Positions 15,935 through 25,104 of a stretch of DNA of 64,000 nt are shown in pieces; within the stretch, counting starts at the first letter, position 1, and each line of letters begins with the position of its first letter. This DNA comes from Advenella mandrilli (GTDB lineage Bacteria > Pseudomonadota > Gammaproteobacteria > Burkholderiales > Burkholderiaceae_B). The stretch spans positions 62,001-126,000 of the forward strand of contig NZ_JAENGP010000009.1 in the NCBI RefSeq assembly GCF_016595155.1, in the 5' to 3' direction. Both the position numbers and the translations under genes were made by a program. Under the pieces are notes generated by a model that saw only the letters and a list, made by a program, of their open reading frames with translations, was not told the origin of the DNA and ran no database searches.

Positions 15935-16843
15935 TTACTGGGATGCTTCTACCAAGTGCCCCAAAAAGGCCTCTAGCGTATCTGATGGCGGTTCGTTCTG
16001 GCGCCAGAAAATACCTACACTGCCCTTTTGCTCAATTTTAGGCAAATCCAGAATAACCAGCTGCTGTTCAGTGGCAAAGCTTTCAGCCAGACGCTGCGAC
16101 AAAATACCCACCATATCGCTAGCCTGCACCATGCGCACGGTGGCACTCATCGAGCCCGATTCAACATGATTGGCCGGCATCATCATGCCCAAGTCAACCA
16201 GCGCATGGTCAATACTGCTTCTGATGGGGGTGCCAGTAGGCCAGACAATCCAGTAATAATCGCTTAACTGTACCCAATCAATATTTTTCTGGGCTGCCAG
16301 GGGATGCCCCGGCCTGGCCACAAAACAGATGGGTTCGGTATAAAGCACTTTATAATTCAGGGGCAATTGCAGGGCATTGCCGCCCACCCGGCCAATAACA
16401 GCATCGATATGCCCCGAAACCAGTTGTTCCAGTAACGGCGTCATGACGTTTTCCAGGATGCGCACATGAACATTGGGATAGTCTTTAAGCAGGGCCAGCA
16501 CCGCCTTTGAAACCACATCGGTGGCCACCGGCGAACTGCCAATCATGAGCGACCCCTGAATGCCTTGCTTGAAGAGCTCGACATCTTTGGTAGAGCGTTC
16601 CAGTTCATTAAGTAAACGGCGTGCATGCTTGACCACCAGCAAACCACCTGCTGTGGGCCGGATCCCTTTACTGTGCCGTTCAAACAGAGGCATGCCGATT
16701 TCCTCTTCCAGGCCCGACAGCCATTTTGACAGGGCTGGCTGGGTCATATTCATGAGTTCAGACACCCGAGTCAGGTTTTTCTGTTCGGCCAGCGCCACCA
16801 GAATTTTCAGGTGGTGCAGTTTGAGTTTAGCGCTCCAGCTCAT
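15935..16843 (-). CDS. LysR-family transcriptional regulator
   Basis: A 302-residue LysR-type regulator. The N-terminal winged helix (about 7-65) includes LTRVSELMNMTQPALSKWLSGLEEEIGMPLFERHSKGI. The effector-binding domain starts near 92 with GSLMIGSSPVATDVVSKA. The DNA-binding part resembles the PcaQ/GbpR branch, which often regulates aromatic acid or sugar catabolism. The target is not clear: it is convergent to maiA and lies 75 bases downstream of the marR-like gene. A near-perfect palindrome (16878-16913) sits just upstream and could be its own operator or the terminator of the preceding operon. No divergent target gene is present, which is unusual for a LysR gene. Confidence 0.88.
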   Translation of the reverse strand: MSWSAKLKLHHLKILVALAEQKNLTRVSELMNMTQPALSKWLSGLEEEIGMPLFERHSKGIRPTAGGLLVVKHARRLLNELERSTKDVELFKQGIQGSLMIGSSPVATDVVSKAVLALLKDYPNVHVRILENVMTPLLEQLVSGHIDAVIGRVGGNALQLPLNYKVLYTEPICFVARPGHPLAAQKNIDWVQLSDYYWIVWPTGTPIRSSIDHALVDLGMMMPANHVESGSMSATVRMVQASDMVGILSQRLAESFATEQQLVILDLPKIEQKGSVGIFWRQNEPPSDTLEAFLGHLVEASQ

Positions 16844-16877
16844 GTTAAAAACCGATCGTCATATTAAAAAATGGCAA

Positions 16878-16913
16878 AAGCAAAAATACGGTTTTAAAAC
16901 AGTATTTTTGCTT
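16878..16913. terminator. Long palindrome between marR-like and LysR genes
   Basis: AAGCAAAAATAC pairs perfectly with GTATTTTTGCTT (12 bp), and the loop contains the palindrome GTTTTAAAAC. Read leftward it follows the marR-like stop and ends in a T-rich arm, as a terminator for the bdhA operon would. It is also placed like an operator just upstream of the LysR start. Confidence 0.55.
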
Positions 16914-16918
16914 ACGTA

Positions 16919-17377
16919 TCATAAAGCGTCTTTTTTCCTGACAAGCGGTTCCTGTGGAATTTTTTCCTGCAGGCTGTCAAGATCTTTATAAATCCTGTCC
17001 ATCAGCTCCTTGCCAATGCTTTCTTCCAGCGCATTATGCTGGTTTTCAATAAGTGGCTTGATCCGGGCCAGCAAAGCCTGCCCTTTTTCGGTCAGGTAAA
17101 CTTCCTGCCGCCGCTGGTCCTGGCGCGAGCGACTACGGCTGATCAGGCCCGACTGCTCCATGCCCGTAAGCATTCGGGTCAGGCTGGGGCCCAGTAACAT
17201 GCAAACACTGGAAAGCTGGTTAGGCTCAAGAGGCTCCTGTTCACCCAAGGCACGCAGTACCCGCCATTGCTGGTCGGTCAGGCCTTCTGCATGCAAAAGG
17301 GGCCGAAAATGCACCATTAGTGCTTCACGCACCGTTAGCAGCAAATAGGGCAGGCTGCGATAAGGCGATGAGCTCAT
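16919..17377 (-). CDS. MarR-family regulator (HpaR-like)
   Basis: A 152-residue MarR-type winged-helix dimer. The core DNA-binding segment is LTDQQWRVLRALGEQEP followed by LGPSLTRMLTGMEQSGLISRSRSRQDQRR, ending in a wing with the conserved D-x-R pattern and VYLTEKGQALL. It is close to the HpaR group, which represses aromatic catabolic genes and responds to small aromatic or acyl ligands. Its start overlaps the patatin-like gene stop by four bases (ATGA), making it the third gene of a bdhA-patatin-marR unit. It is a good candidate for autoregulating that unit through the palindrome at 19421-19435. Confidence 0.88.
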   Translation of the reverse strand: MSSSPYRSLPYLLLTVREALMVHFRPLLHAEGLTDQQWRVLRALGEQEPLEPNQLSSVCMLLGPSLTRMLTGMEQSGLISRSRSRQDQRRQEVYLTEKGQALLARIKPLIENQHNALEESIGKELMDRIYKDLDSLQEKIPQEPLVRKKDAL

Positions 17378-18549
17378 GTAGACTGTGCCCCCTTGGGAAC
17401 ATACACTTCATCCCGGTGAACGTCATGTGACACAAAACCGATTTCATCGTCTGGCATGGCCAGGAATTCGGGCTTGACCAGGGTCTCACGGATATCAATC
17501 AGGCCCGATTGCCAATGATCTTTCATGCTGGCAAGACCAAACTGATAGTCTTTGTTATGGCTTTCGTAGGGGCGGTCACGATAAATCAACTGGATCACAT
17601 TGTAATTGGGCCGGTCAGCCAGTTCTTTAAGCCGGTCCAGTGAACCATTTTTAGCCAGTTTTTCATGGGGCACCAGTTCAAGCAACTTACCAATGGCATG
17701 GCGCATTTCCTGAACCTGTTTCCAGTAATCGGTCAGCATACGGGTCCGGCTGGAATACTGGATTTCTTTTTGCCGGTCATTAACCTCTCCCATGTTTTTC
17801 GGAACATGTCCACGGGCACTCCACAGGTCAACCTGGAACACCAAGGTGTCCCGGCTTGGTTTTGCACCCAGCACGTAGGTTAAGGGCGTATTAGAAACGA
17901 TACCCCCGTCCCAGTAGTAATCGCCATCAATTTCTACTGGGGCAAAGGCCGGAGGCAGTGCCCCCGAAGCCATGAAATGCTCGGCCCGCAGTGTGTGGCA
18001 TTCATTGTCAAAATAAACAAAGTTGCCGGTACGGACATTCACCGCGCCCACCGACACATGAATATCGCATTTATTGCTGTTGATGCGGTCAAAATCACAG
18101 AATTTTTCAAGGGTATGCTTAAGGGCTGAAGCGTCGTAATAACTGGCCTGTTCAGGCGTACCATGCCCCATCATGGCCGGTGGCGGGATACGAGGTTTAT
18201 AAAAGCCGTTCTGGCCATCAAGAATGGCACTTAACCCATACATATTGCCAAGACCGATCTTGTACCAGTCATGCATATTGAACAAACCCTGCTCAAAAAA
18301 CGGCAACATGGACAGGCCCAGATTGGGCTGGCAGATGGTTTCCCAGAACTGATGCAGTTTTTCAACGCGATCCTCGGGCGGATTTCCGGCAATAATAGCG
18401 GTATTCAGGGCACCAATAGAGATGCCGGAAATATGATTGGGCTTGATACCCGCTTCATTCAGGCCCTGGTAGACCCCGGCCTGATAAGCACCCAGCGCCC
18501 CGCCACCCTGCAAGACCAGGGCGATGCGCTCATAATTTGGCAATTTCAA
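17374..18549 (-). CDS. Patatin-like phospholipase with DUF3734 C-terminus
   Basis: This 391-residue protein combines an N-terminal patatin-type lipase domain with a C-terminal DUF3734 region. The oxyanion hole is LVLQGGGALGAYQAGVY (11-27), the nucleophile is Ser44 in GISIG, and the second half of the Ser-Asp dyad is YWDGGIVSNTPL. No signal peptide is visible, so it probably acts in the cytoplasm. In related bacteria it is found next to 3-hydroxybutyrate dehydrogenase, as here (40 bases downstream of bdhA). That suggests a role in polyhydroxybutyrate granule or membrane lipid turnover, but the substrate is not known from this sequence. The stop overlaps the marR-like start. Confidence 0.9.
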   Translation of the reverse strand: MKLPNYERIALVLQGGGALGAYQAGVYQGLNEAGIKPNHISGISIGALNTAIIAGNPPEDRVEKLHQFWETICQPNLGLSMLPFFEQGLFNMHDWYKIGLGNMYGLSAILDGQNGFYKPRIPPPAMMGHGTPEQASYYDASALKHTLEKFCDFDRINSNKCDIHVSVGAVNVRTGNFVYFDNECHTLRAEHFMASGALPPAFAPVEIDGDYYWDGGIVSNTPLTYVLGAKPSRDTLVFQVDLWSARGHVPKNMGEVNDRQKEIQYSSRTRMLTDYWKQVQEMRHAIGKLLELVPHEKLAKNGSLDRLKELADRPNYNVIQLIYRDRPYESHNKDYQFGLASMKDHWQSGLIDIRETLVKPEFLAMPDDEIGFVSHDVHRDEVYVPKGAQST

Positions 18550-18589
18550 TGATTTCTCCGGACTGGAATATTAATAAAAACAACACAAC

Positions 18590-19390
18590 TTAGTGCATGT
18601 ACCAGCCATGGCTGACGGTAATTGATTGGCCGGTTAATGCCTTGTTGGGGAATGCGGCCAGGAACAGGGCCGTTTGGGCAATATCGTCGGCAGTGGTGAA
18701 CTCTCCGTCTACGGTACCGCCCAGCATGACATTTTTAATCACTTCTTCTTCGGAAATACCCAGTTCTTTGGCCTGTTCGGGAATTTGTTTTTCAACAATA
18801 GGGGTACGCACAAATCCAGGGCAAATAACATGCGAACGAACATTATGTTCGGCGCCTTCCTTGGCCAGCACACGTGCCAGGCCCAGCAAACCATGCTTGG
18901 CAGTTACGTAGGGAGCCTTCAGTTTGGAAGCCAGGTGTGAATGGACTGAACCCATGTAAATAACCACACCACCACGGCCTGCAGGATACATGTGGTTAAG
19001 TGCGGCCTTGGTGGTCAGGAAAGCACCGTCAAGATGAATCGCCAGCATCTGCTTCCATTTGGCGTAATCAAATTTATCAATGGATTCAATAGTTTGTATG
19101 CCTGCATTAGAAACCAGAATATCAATCGAACCGAACTCGGCCACAACGGCTTCTACGCCCTGGTTAACCTGCTCTTCGCTGGTCACGTCCATCACAACCC
19201 CAATGGCTTTGCCACCGGCATTAATAATTTCTTCAGCTACTTTATTGGCCCCATCAATATTCAGGTCGGCAATGCCGACCGCCGCACCGGCCTTGGCATA
19301 GGTCAGGGCAATTTCACGCCCCAAACCACTGGCCGCACCCGTTACCAACGCCACTTTCCCTTTCAATGAGGTTTGTACTTCTGTTGTCAT
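18590..19390 (-). CDS. bdhA: 3-hydroxybutyrate dehydrogenase
   Basis: A short-chain dehydrogenase of 266 residues that oxidises (R)-3-hydroxybutyrate to acetoacetate with NAD+, used in polyhydroxybutyrate and ketone body metabolism. The Rossmann motif is [13 protein letters not shown] and the NNAG-equivalent is VSNAGIQ. The catalytic Ser is in [10 protein letters not shown] and the Tyr-Lys pair in YVTAK. The C-terminal HGWYMH is characteristic of this enzyme. I chose the ATG at 19390 because a GGAG lies before it. The ATG four codons earlier places that GGAG inside the gene. It leads the bdhA-patatin-marR unit, and palindromic repeats lie 31-66 bases upstream. Confidence 0.92.
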   Translation of the reverse strand: MTTEVQTSLKGKVALVTGAASGLGREIALTYAKAGAAVGIADLNIDGANKVAEEIINAGGKAIGVVMDVTSEEQVNQGVEAVVAEFGSIDILVSNAGIQTIESIDKFDYAKWKQMLAIHLDGAFLTTKAALNHMYPAGRGGVVIYMGSVHSHLASKLKAPYVTAKHGLLGLARVLAKEGAEHNVRSHVICPGFVRTPIVEKQIPEQAKELGISEEEVIKNVMLGGTVDGEFTTADDIAQTALFLAAFPNKALTGQSITVSHGWYMH

Positions 19391-19420
19391 GTTTAACTCC
19401 ATTCCTGTTTGGTTTTATTA

Positions 19421-19456
19421 TTAAGATAATCTTAATAGTATTAACTATCTTAATAG
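19421..19456. promoter_or_regulatory. Palindrome plus direct repeat upstream of bdhA
   Basis: TTAAGAT-A-ATCTTAA is a perfect 15-base palindrome at 19421-19435. Its right part is repeated as ATCTTAATAG at 19429-19438 and 19447-19456, centres 18 bases apart. The size and AT-rich symmetry suit a MarR-type dimer, and a marR-like gene is in the operon that starts here. Function is inferred. Confidence 0.5.
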
Positions 19457-19661
19457 CATTTAGTGTACCTTTTTTGAATCCCTGATAAATTCGGGACATC
19501 TTTACAAAAATTCATGCTTAAAAAGCATAGCATAGGCTCATGCGTTTATGCCTGAAACAAGTTGGCAGGCCGTCTGTACCTCAAGACAGGATGCTGATAT
19601 GGCAGATCAGGAAAAGTGATGTGGTTTATTTAGGATGACTTTTATTAATACCGTTTAAGGT

Positions 19662-20549
19662 TTACGGCGACACGCCCCAGGTATCACACACTGCCTGGCG
19701 GATAAGCTGGCTGTTTTTATCGGTTTCGTATTCGGCCGGATAAATATAACTAAGTCGTGCACGCATTTCATACCCCGGTACCAAGGCAATTTTTTTACCC
19801 GCCTTGATGGCCCGATACGCTTCACGCGAGGGAATCAGCGTGACAGCCAGGTTGCTGGCCACCAGCTCTATGCATAAATCAATATCATCACAAACCAGCA
19901 CGGTTTGCGGCGACAGTTTTTGCTGGTGCCAGAAGCGGTTGCTAATTTTATCGCCGGCCGAAAAAGCCGGGCGTTCTATCCAGGTGGCGGAATTGAAAAA
20001 TTCTTTAGGGCTTTCTATGGCTTGGGCCAGCCGCTGCACGGCCACCACCAGCACATAATGAATCTCATCAAGCTCTATGGCGTAAACCGTGCGGTAAGGG
20101 TTGTCACCCAGAAAAAAACCGGCATCAAGCTCTTTCTTGCGCACTTTGTTCAGGACTTCTCCGCTAAGGCTGTTTTCAATATGCAGGTATAAAGAGCTGT
20201 CCAGTTCAAGAGTACGGTTAACCAGGCGGCTTAACATCTGCCGGTCTACCGATTGGATAATGCCCAGTTTTGCCTGTTCCACATAGGTAGCTGAAAGGCT
20301 AAGGGCAAAAACATCAAGCTCGCGCATTTGCTGCAAAATAGATTCGGCCTTGGGCAAAAAGGCCTCGCCAGCCGGTGTGAGTTTCATGCCCTGGGTATTA
20401 CGGTCAAACAAATTAACATCAAGGTTGCGCTCTATGGCCTTGATTTGTGCGGTCACGGCCGGTTGTGACAAATGCAGGGATTCAGCCGCCTGCGTTAAAT
20501 GCCCGTAATGGGCCACTGCCACAAAACTTTTCAGTTGAGTCAGATCCAT
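19662..20549 (-). CDS. LysR-family transcriptional regulator
   Basis: A 295-residue LysR-type regulator. The winged helix covers residues 1-60 (MDLTQLKSFVAVAHYGHLTQAAESLHLSQPAVTAQIKAIE is split by the turn near 25), and the co-inducer domain starts near 90 with EQAKLGIIQSVDRQ. It is transcribed away from the yjcH-actP-acs unit, so the 400-base intergenic region is the natural place for its binding sites. Control of acetate uptake genes is a reasonable guess but not shown. It is also upstream of the bdhA region on the same strand, with about 270 bases between. Confidence 0.85.
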   Translation of the reverse strand: MDLTQLKSFVAVAHYGHLTQAAESLHLSQPAVTAQIKAIERNLDVNLFDRNTQGMKLTPAGEAFLPKAESILQQMRELDVFALSLSATYVEQAKLGIIQSVDRQMLSRLVNRTLELDSSLYLHIENSLSGEVLNKVRKKELDAGFFLGDNPYRTVYAIELDEIHYVLVVAVQRLAQAIESPKEFFNSATWIERPAFSAGDKISNRFWHQQKLSPQTVLVCDDIDLCIELVASNLAVTLIPSREAYRAIKAGKKIALVPGYEMRARLSYIYPAEYETDKNSQLIRQAVCDTWGVSP

Positions 20550-20950
20550 TTATCCTCCTGGATACTCCATTTAAATTTAAACTTTTTTAATAATTGTTTT
20601 TTAGGTTTTTTTAATTATTTCATGACGCTTTTTGATGGCGTTTTTTTTACCGCGTTTTTATTGTACGCCTGTGATATAAAAAATTTTCCGAAGAAAAGTA
20701 TTTATCTTTTGATTTAGATCAAGGGTTTTATCATGGCCGTTTTTTACACTTTGCCTAACTTGCCCAAAACAACATCACAAGCCATTGATTTTATTGATTC
20801 TTTTAATCAATCATAATTTGAGCAAATACTATCAATCAAAAAATAAAATTAGAAATAGCGGTCTTGTCTCCTTTACATTACGCCAAGTCCAATAACAACA
20901 AAGCAGTCCCTTCTTTTTTAAAAACAGTTTTACTTTACCGGAGACATAAA
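20550..20950. promoter_or_regulatory. AT-rich divergent control region, LysR gene / yjcH-actP-acs
   Basis: This 401-base region is markedly AT-rich compared with the genes around it. It contains a perfect FNR/ANR box (20709-20722) and a TTGATT-CTTTT-AATCAA inverted repeat (20794-20810), and ends with CCGGAGA before the GTG of yjcH. No gene is seen in it. Promoters in both directions are expected, but I could not assign -35/-10 pairs with confidence. Confidence 0.6.
20709..20722. promoter_or_regulatory. Perfect FNR/ANR-type box
   Basis: TTGAT-TTAG-ATCAA matches the FNR/ANR/CRP-family consensus TTGAT-N4-ATCAA at all ten conserved positions. It is centred about 235 bases before yjcH and 166 bases before the divergent LysR gene. 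Binding is inferred. Confidence 0.6.
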
Positions 20951-21271
20951 GTGGATAAACTGACGCAAAGGGTATTGGATAACCCTGAGTTCCAAAAAAT
21001 GGCACACCAGAAAAGTGTGCTCGGATGGAGTTTTTCCATCCTCATATTCAGCATCTATGTGGTTTATATCTTGTATATCGGGCTTAGCCCCGAATCCTTC
21101 GGGGTACCCGTAGGCACCGGCAGCATTACCACCTGGGGCATTTATATTGGCCTGTTCGTGATTTTGTTTGCGATTGCCATTACCGGCATTTATGTACATA
21201 AAGCCAATGGCGTATTCGAAGAAACCACCCAACGGGTGATTCGTGTGGTGCAGGAGCAAAACCATGAATAA
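20951..21271 (+). CDS. yjcH: DUF485 membrane protein, partner of ActP
   Basis: A 106-residue protein of the DUF485 family with two membrane helices (about 26-48 and 62-86) and a polar N-terminus ([15 protein letters not shown]) typical of the family. In many proteobacteria it is co-transcribed with the acetate symporter gene and is thought to assist that carrier. The start is a GTG at 20951 with a CCGGAGA ten bases ahead, and the longer upstream ATG frame is not supported. Its stop overlaps the actP start by eight bases, so the two are likely translationally coupled. Confidence 0.92.
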   Translation: MDKLTQRVLDNPEFQKMAHQKSVLGWSFSILIFSIYVVYILYIGLSPESFGVPVGTGSITTWGIYIGLFVILFAIAITGIYVHKANGVFEETTQRVIRVVQEQNHE

Positions 21272-22937
21272 ATATTTACTGGCCCTGCTGGCTGGCCTGT
21301 TCAGCACCTCGGCCTGGGCCGACGCCCTGACCGGTGAAGTTGAAAAACAACCCCTGAACATTCCGGCCATTATCATGTTCTTCCTGTTCGTGGCCGCTAC
21401 CCTGTACATTACCTACTGGGCCGCTCGTAAAAACACCACTACCAGCGATTTTTATACCGCCGGAGGGGGTATTTCCGGCTTTAAAAACGGTCTGGCGATT
21501 GCCGGCGATTATATGTCCGCCGCTTCATTCCTGGGCATTTCAGCCATGGTTTACACCACCGGCTACGATGGTCTTATTTATTCCACTGGCTTTCTGGTGG
21601 GATGGCCCATTGTGCTGTTCCTGATTGCCGAGCGTTTGCGCAATCTGGGCAAATTCACCTTTGCCGATGTGGCCGCCTACCGCCTCAAACAAACCCCCGT
21701 GCGTCTGTTTGCCGCTTCGGGTACCTTGCTGGTGGTAATGATTTACCTGATTGCACAGGTGGTTGGTGCAGGCAAGCTTATCCAGCTGCTGTTTGGCATG
21801 AACTATATCTGGGCCGTGCTTATTGTGGGTGTGTTAATGGTGCTGTACGTCCTGTTTGGCGGCATGCTGGCCACCACCTGGGTGCAAATCATCAAAGCCG
21901 TCCTGCTGCTGTCGGGGGCCACTTTCATGGCGTTCATGGTCTTGAAAATTGCCGATTTCAGTCCTGAAATCATGTTTAAGAAAGCCACCGAAGTTCATGA
22001 AAAAGGGACCTCTATCATGAGCCCGGGCGGGTTGGTGAAAAACCCGATTGATGCCCTTTCACTGGGTGTGGCCTTAATGTTTGGTACCGCAGGCCTGCCC
22101 CATATCCTGATGCGTTTTTTCACGGTAAAAGATGCCAAGCAGGCACGTAAATCCGTATTTGTGGCTACCGGCTTTATTGGTTACTTCTACATCCTGACCT
22201 TTATTATTGGTTTTGGCGCCATCATGCTACTAACCAAAGACCCACAGTTTTTTGAAACCACGATCAAAGATGGGGTTGAAATTACCCAAATTATTGGCGG
22301 CACCAATATGGCGGCCGTGCATTTGTCCAATGCCGTGGGTGGCAACATTTTCCTGGGCTTTATCTCTGCCGTTGCCTTTGCCACTATTCTGGCCGTGGTT
22401 GCCGGCCTAACCTTGTCCGGGGCCTCTGCCGTTAGCCATGATCTGTACGCATCAGTCATTATGAAAGGCAAAGCCCGTCCTCATGATGAAATGCGCATTT
22501 CCCGCTTAACCACATTGGTACTGGGTGTGCTGGCCATTATCCTGGGTATTGCTTTCGAGAACCAGAACGTGGCCTTCATGGTGGGCCTGGCCTTTGCGCT
22601 GGCTGCTTCCGCCAACTTCCCCATCCTGTTCCTGTCCATGTTCTGGAAGAACCTGACTACACGCGGTGCCGTGGTGGGTGGCTTCAGCGGTCTGATTGCC
22701 GCCACCGTCCTGATTGTACTGGGACCTACGGTATGGGTTAGCGTGCTGCATAACGACGCGCCTATTTTCCCGTACGGTAACCCTGCCCTGTTTACCATTC
22801 CCCTGACCTTTATCGTGGCCTGGCTGGTTTCTGTTACCGACACTTCTGAACGGGCCAAACTGGACAAGGCTGGATTCCAGGCACAATATGTGCGCTCAAT
22901 GACCGGAATTGGTGCATCAGGAGCCGCACAACATTAA
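21264..22937 (+). CDS. actP: Cation/acetate symporter ActP
   Basis: ActP is a sodium:solute symporter that imports acetate and other short monocarboxylates. The 557-residue protein starts with a cleavable-looking hydrophobic segment ([19 protein letters not shown]), followed by about 13 membrane helices. The SSS-family core appears in [39 protein letters not shown] and the [23 protein letters not shown] region. The ATG at 21264 follows an AGGAG inside yjcH, whereas the upstream ATG adds seven residues of no value. It is followed after 76 bases by acs. The three genes make a standard acetate scavenging module: uptake, then activation to acetyl-CoA. Confidence 0.95.
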   Translation: MNKYLLALLAGLFSTSAWADALTGEVEKQPLNIPAIIMFFLFVAATLYITYWAARKNTTTSDFYTAGGGISGFKNGLAIAGDYMSAASFLGISAMVYTTGYDGLIYSTGFLVGWPIVLFLIAERLRNLGKFTFADVAAYRLKQTPVRLFAASGTLLVVMIYLIAQVVGAGKLIQLLFGMNYIWAVLIVGVLMVLYVLFGGMLATTWVQIIKAVLLLSGATFMAFMVLKIADFSPEIMFKKATEVHEKGTSIMSPGGLVKNPIDALSLGVALMFGTAGLPHILMRFFTVKDAKQARKSVFVATGFIGYFYILTFIIGFGAIMLLTKDPQFFETTIKDGVEITQIIGGTNMAAVHLSNAVGGNIFLGFISAVAFATILAVVAGLTLSGASAVSHDLYASVIMKGKARPHDEMRISRLTTLVLGVLAIILGIAFENQNVAFMVGLAFALAASANFPILFLSMFWKNLTTRGAVVGGFSGLIAATVLIVLGPTVWVSVLHNDAPIFPYGNPALFTIPLTFIVAWLVSVTDTSERAKLDKAGFQAQYVRSMTGIGASGAAQH

Positions 22938-23013
22938 AATAAAATAATAGCCGGATAGTTGGCTATCATCTATCCGGCAACGATTAAATTTTAACTATAT
23001 AAAGGGACAAATC

Positions 23014-24975
23014 ATGTCAGCAATAGAATCAGTATTGAAAGAAAGCCGGGTTTTTCAACCCAATGAGGATTTTGTAAATAACGCCAATATCAGCAGCGAT
23101 GCCTACAACGCGCTGTGCAACAAGGCAAACGAAGATTACGAGGGCTTTTGGGCAGATGCGGCCAGAGAGAACCTGACATGGAAGAAGCCCTTCACCCAGG
23201 TGCTTGATGAAAGCAACGCCCCCTTCTATAAATGGTTTGCCGATGGTGAACTGAATGCCTCCTATAACTGCATTGACCGCCATCTTATTGACAAAGCCGA
23301 CAAAACCGCCATTATTTATGAAAAAGATGATGGCCAGAGCGAACACATTACTTACCAGCAGTTGCATGACCGTGTTTGCCAGTTTGCCAATGCCCTGAAA
23401 AGCCTGGGCGTAACCAAAGGCGATCGCGTGGTTATTTACATGCCCATGACCGCTGAAGCCGTTGTCGCCATGCAGGCTTGCGCCCGTATTGGTGCGATCC
23501 ATTCGGTGGTTTTTGGCGGTTTCTCTTCAGGTGCCGTGCGTGATCGCGTTAAAGATGCCGAAGCCAAAATTATTATTACCGCTAACGAAAGCGTGCGGGG
23601 TGGCAAATTTACCCCGCTCAAGTCCACGGTTGACGAAGCACTGTCGCATCGCGACTGCACCAGCATTGAAAAAGTGATTGTCCTTAAACGCACCGACAGT
23701 GACACCCCATGGGACGATTCACGCGACCTCTGGTGGCACGATATTACCCAGGGCCAGTCCAGCCAGTGCGAACCCGAATGGATGAATGCCGAAGATCCTT
23801 TATTCATTCTTTATACTTCCGGCAGTACCGGCAAACCCAAAGGGGTTCAGCACAGTACCGGCGGTTATCTGCTGGGTGGCGTTTTATCCATGCGCTGGGT
23901 GTTTGATTACAAGTCCAATGATGTCTTCTGGTGCACCGCCGACGTGGGCTGGATTACCGGCCATACCTTTATTTGCTATGCCCCGTTGGCCGTTGGCGCT
24001 ACCCAGATCGTATTCGAAGGTGTACCCACCTACCCCGATGCATCCCGCTTCTGGCAGATGATTGAAAAACACAAGGTTACTACCTTCTATACCGCCCCCA
24101 CCGCTATCCGTTCTCTCATCAAACTGGGCCCCGATTTGCCTGGCAAGTTTGACCTGTCTTCCCTGCGCCTGCTGGGTTCGGTGGGCGAACCCATCAACCC
24201 CGAAGCCTGGATGTGGTATTACGAAACCGTTGGCCAAAGCCGCTGCCCCATTGTGGACACCTGGTGGCAAACCGAAACCGGTGCGCACATGATTGCCCCC
24301 ATTCCTGGTGCTTTCTCTATCAAGCCCGGTTCATGCACCCTGCCATTACCCGGCATTATGACTGATATTGTTGACGAATCAGGTGCCTCGGTAGAGCAAG
24401 GCAAAGGCGGTTCCCTGGTGATTAAACGACCATTCCCGTCGCTGCTGCGTACCATCTGGCGTGATGACGAACGTTTTACCGCCACTTATTTCCCCGATGA
24501 GTTTGGCGGCAAAACCTATCTGGCGGGTGACTCCGCCCACCGCGATGCACAGGGTTATATCTGGATCATGGGTCGTATTGACGATGTGCTGAATGTATCC
24601 GGACACCGTTTGGGCACGATGGAAATTGAATCGGCCCTGGTGGCCAACCCCCTGGTGGCGGAAGCCGCCGTGGTTGGCAAGCCGCACGATCTCAAAGGCG
24701 AAGCCGTAGTGGCTTTTGTGGTGTTAAAAGGTGATCGCCCCGAAGGTGAAGAGGCCAAAAAAATGGCTGCCGAGCTGAAGAGCTGGGTCGCCCATGAAAT
24801 TGGCAAAATTGCCCAGCCTGATGACATTCGCTTTGGTGAAAACCTGCCCAAAACCCGTTCAGGCAAAATCATGCGCCGCCTGCTAAGAACCCTGGCCAAG
24901 GGTGAAACAGTTACCCAGGATATTTCTACCCTGGAGAACCCACAGGTCATGGAGCAGTTAAGCGAAAGCATTTAA
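23014..24975 (+). CDS. acs: Acetyl-CoA synthetase
   Basis: Acs converts acetate, ATP and CoA to acetyl-CoA through acetyl-AMP. The 653-residue protein is full length for the family. It has the AMP-binding P-loop [14 protein letters not shown] (about 267-280), the [13 protein letters not shown] motif, [20 protein letters not shown] and the C-terminal [11 protein letters not shown]. The lysine in that last motif is the one normally controlled by reversible acetylation. An AAAGGGACA stands before the ATG. The gene follows actP and ends before a REP-like copy and a strong bidirectional terminator shared with convergent aspS. Confidence 0.96.
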   Translation: MSAIESVLKESRVFQPNEDFVNNANISSDAYNALCNKANEDYEGFWADAARENLTWKKPFTQVLDESNAPFYKWFADGELNASYNCIDRHLIDKADKTAIIYEKDDGQSEHITYQQLHDRVCQFANALKSLGVTKGDRVVIYMPMTAEAVVAMQACARIGAIHSVVFGGFSSGAVRDRVKDAEAKIIITANESVRGGKFTPLKSTVDEALSHRDCTSIEKVIVLKRTDSDTPWDDSRDLWWHDITQGQSSQCEPEWMNAEDPLFILYTSGSTGKPKGVQHSTGGYLLGGVLSMRWVFDYKSNDVFWCTADVGWITGHTFICYAPLAVGATQIVFEGVPTYPDASRFWQMIEKHKVTTFYTAPTAIRSLIKLGPDLPGKFDLSSLRLLGSVGEPINPEAWMWYYETVGQSRCPIVDTWWQTETGAHMIAPIPGAFSIKPGSCTLPLPGIMTDIVDESGASVEQGKGGSLVIKRPFPSLLRTIWRDDERFTATYFPDEFGGKTYLAGDSAHRDAQGYIWIMGRIDDVLNVSGHRLGTMEIESALVANPLVAEAAVVGKPHDLKGEAVVAFVVLKGDRPEGEEAKKMAAELKSWVAHEIGKIAQPDDIRFGENLPKTRSGKIMRRLLRTLAKGETVTQDISTLENPQVMEQLSESI

Positions 24976-24976
24976 A

Positions 24977-25021
24977 CATTCCCCTCCCGCGGAGGGGTGT
25001 CGCAAAGCGACGGGGTGGTTC
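24977..25021 (-). repeat. REP-like palindromic element, copy 6
   Basis: ACATTCCCCTCC-CGCGG-AGGGGTGTCG-CAAAG-CGACGGGGTGG in inverted orientation, two bases after the acs stop. It is followed by ACTTGTTCC and GGAACAAGT arms (25036-25066). Confidence 0.85.
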
Positions 25022-25064
25022 CACGCAAACTGTTACTTGTTCCCATGCAGGAGCGTCGGAACAA

Positions 25065-25093
25065 GTAAAAAGGGGGCATTGCCCCCTTTTTAC
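25065..25093. terminator. Bidirectional terminator between acs and aspS
   Basis: GTAAAAAGGGGGC and GCCCCCTTTTTAC form a perfect 13-bp stem with a 3-base loop. T-runs on both strands allow termination of both convergent genes. Confidence 0.9.
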
Positions 25094-25104
25094 TAAACTG
25101 AAGT

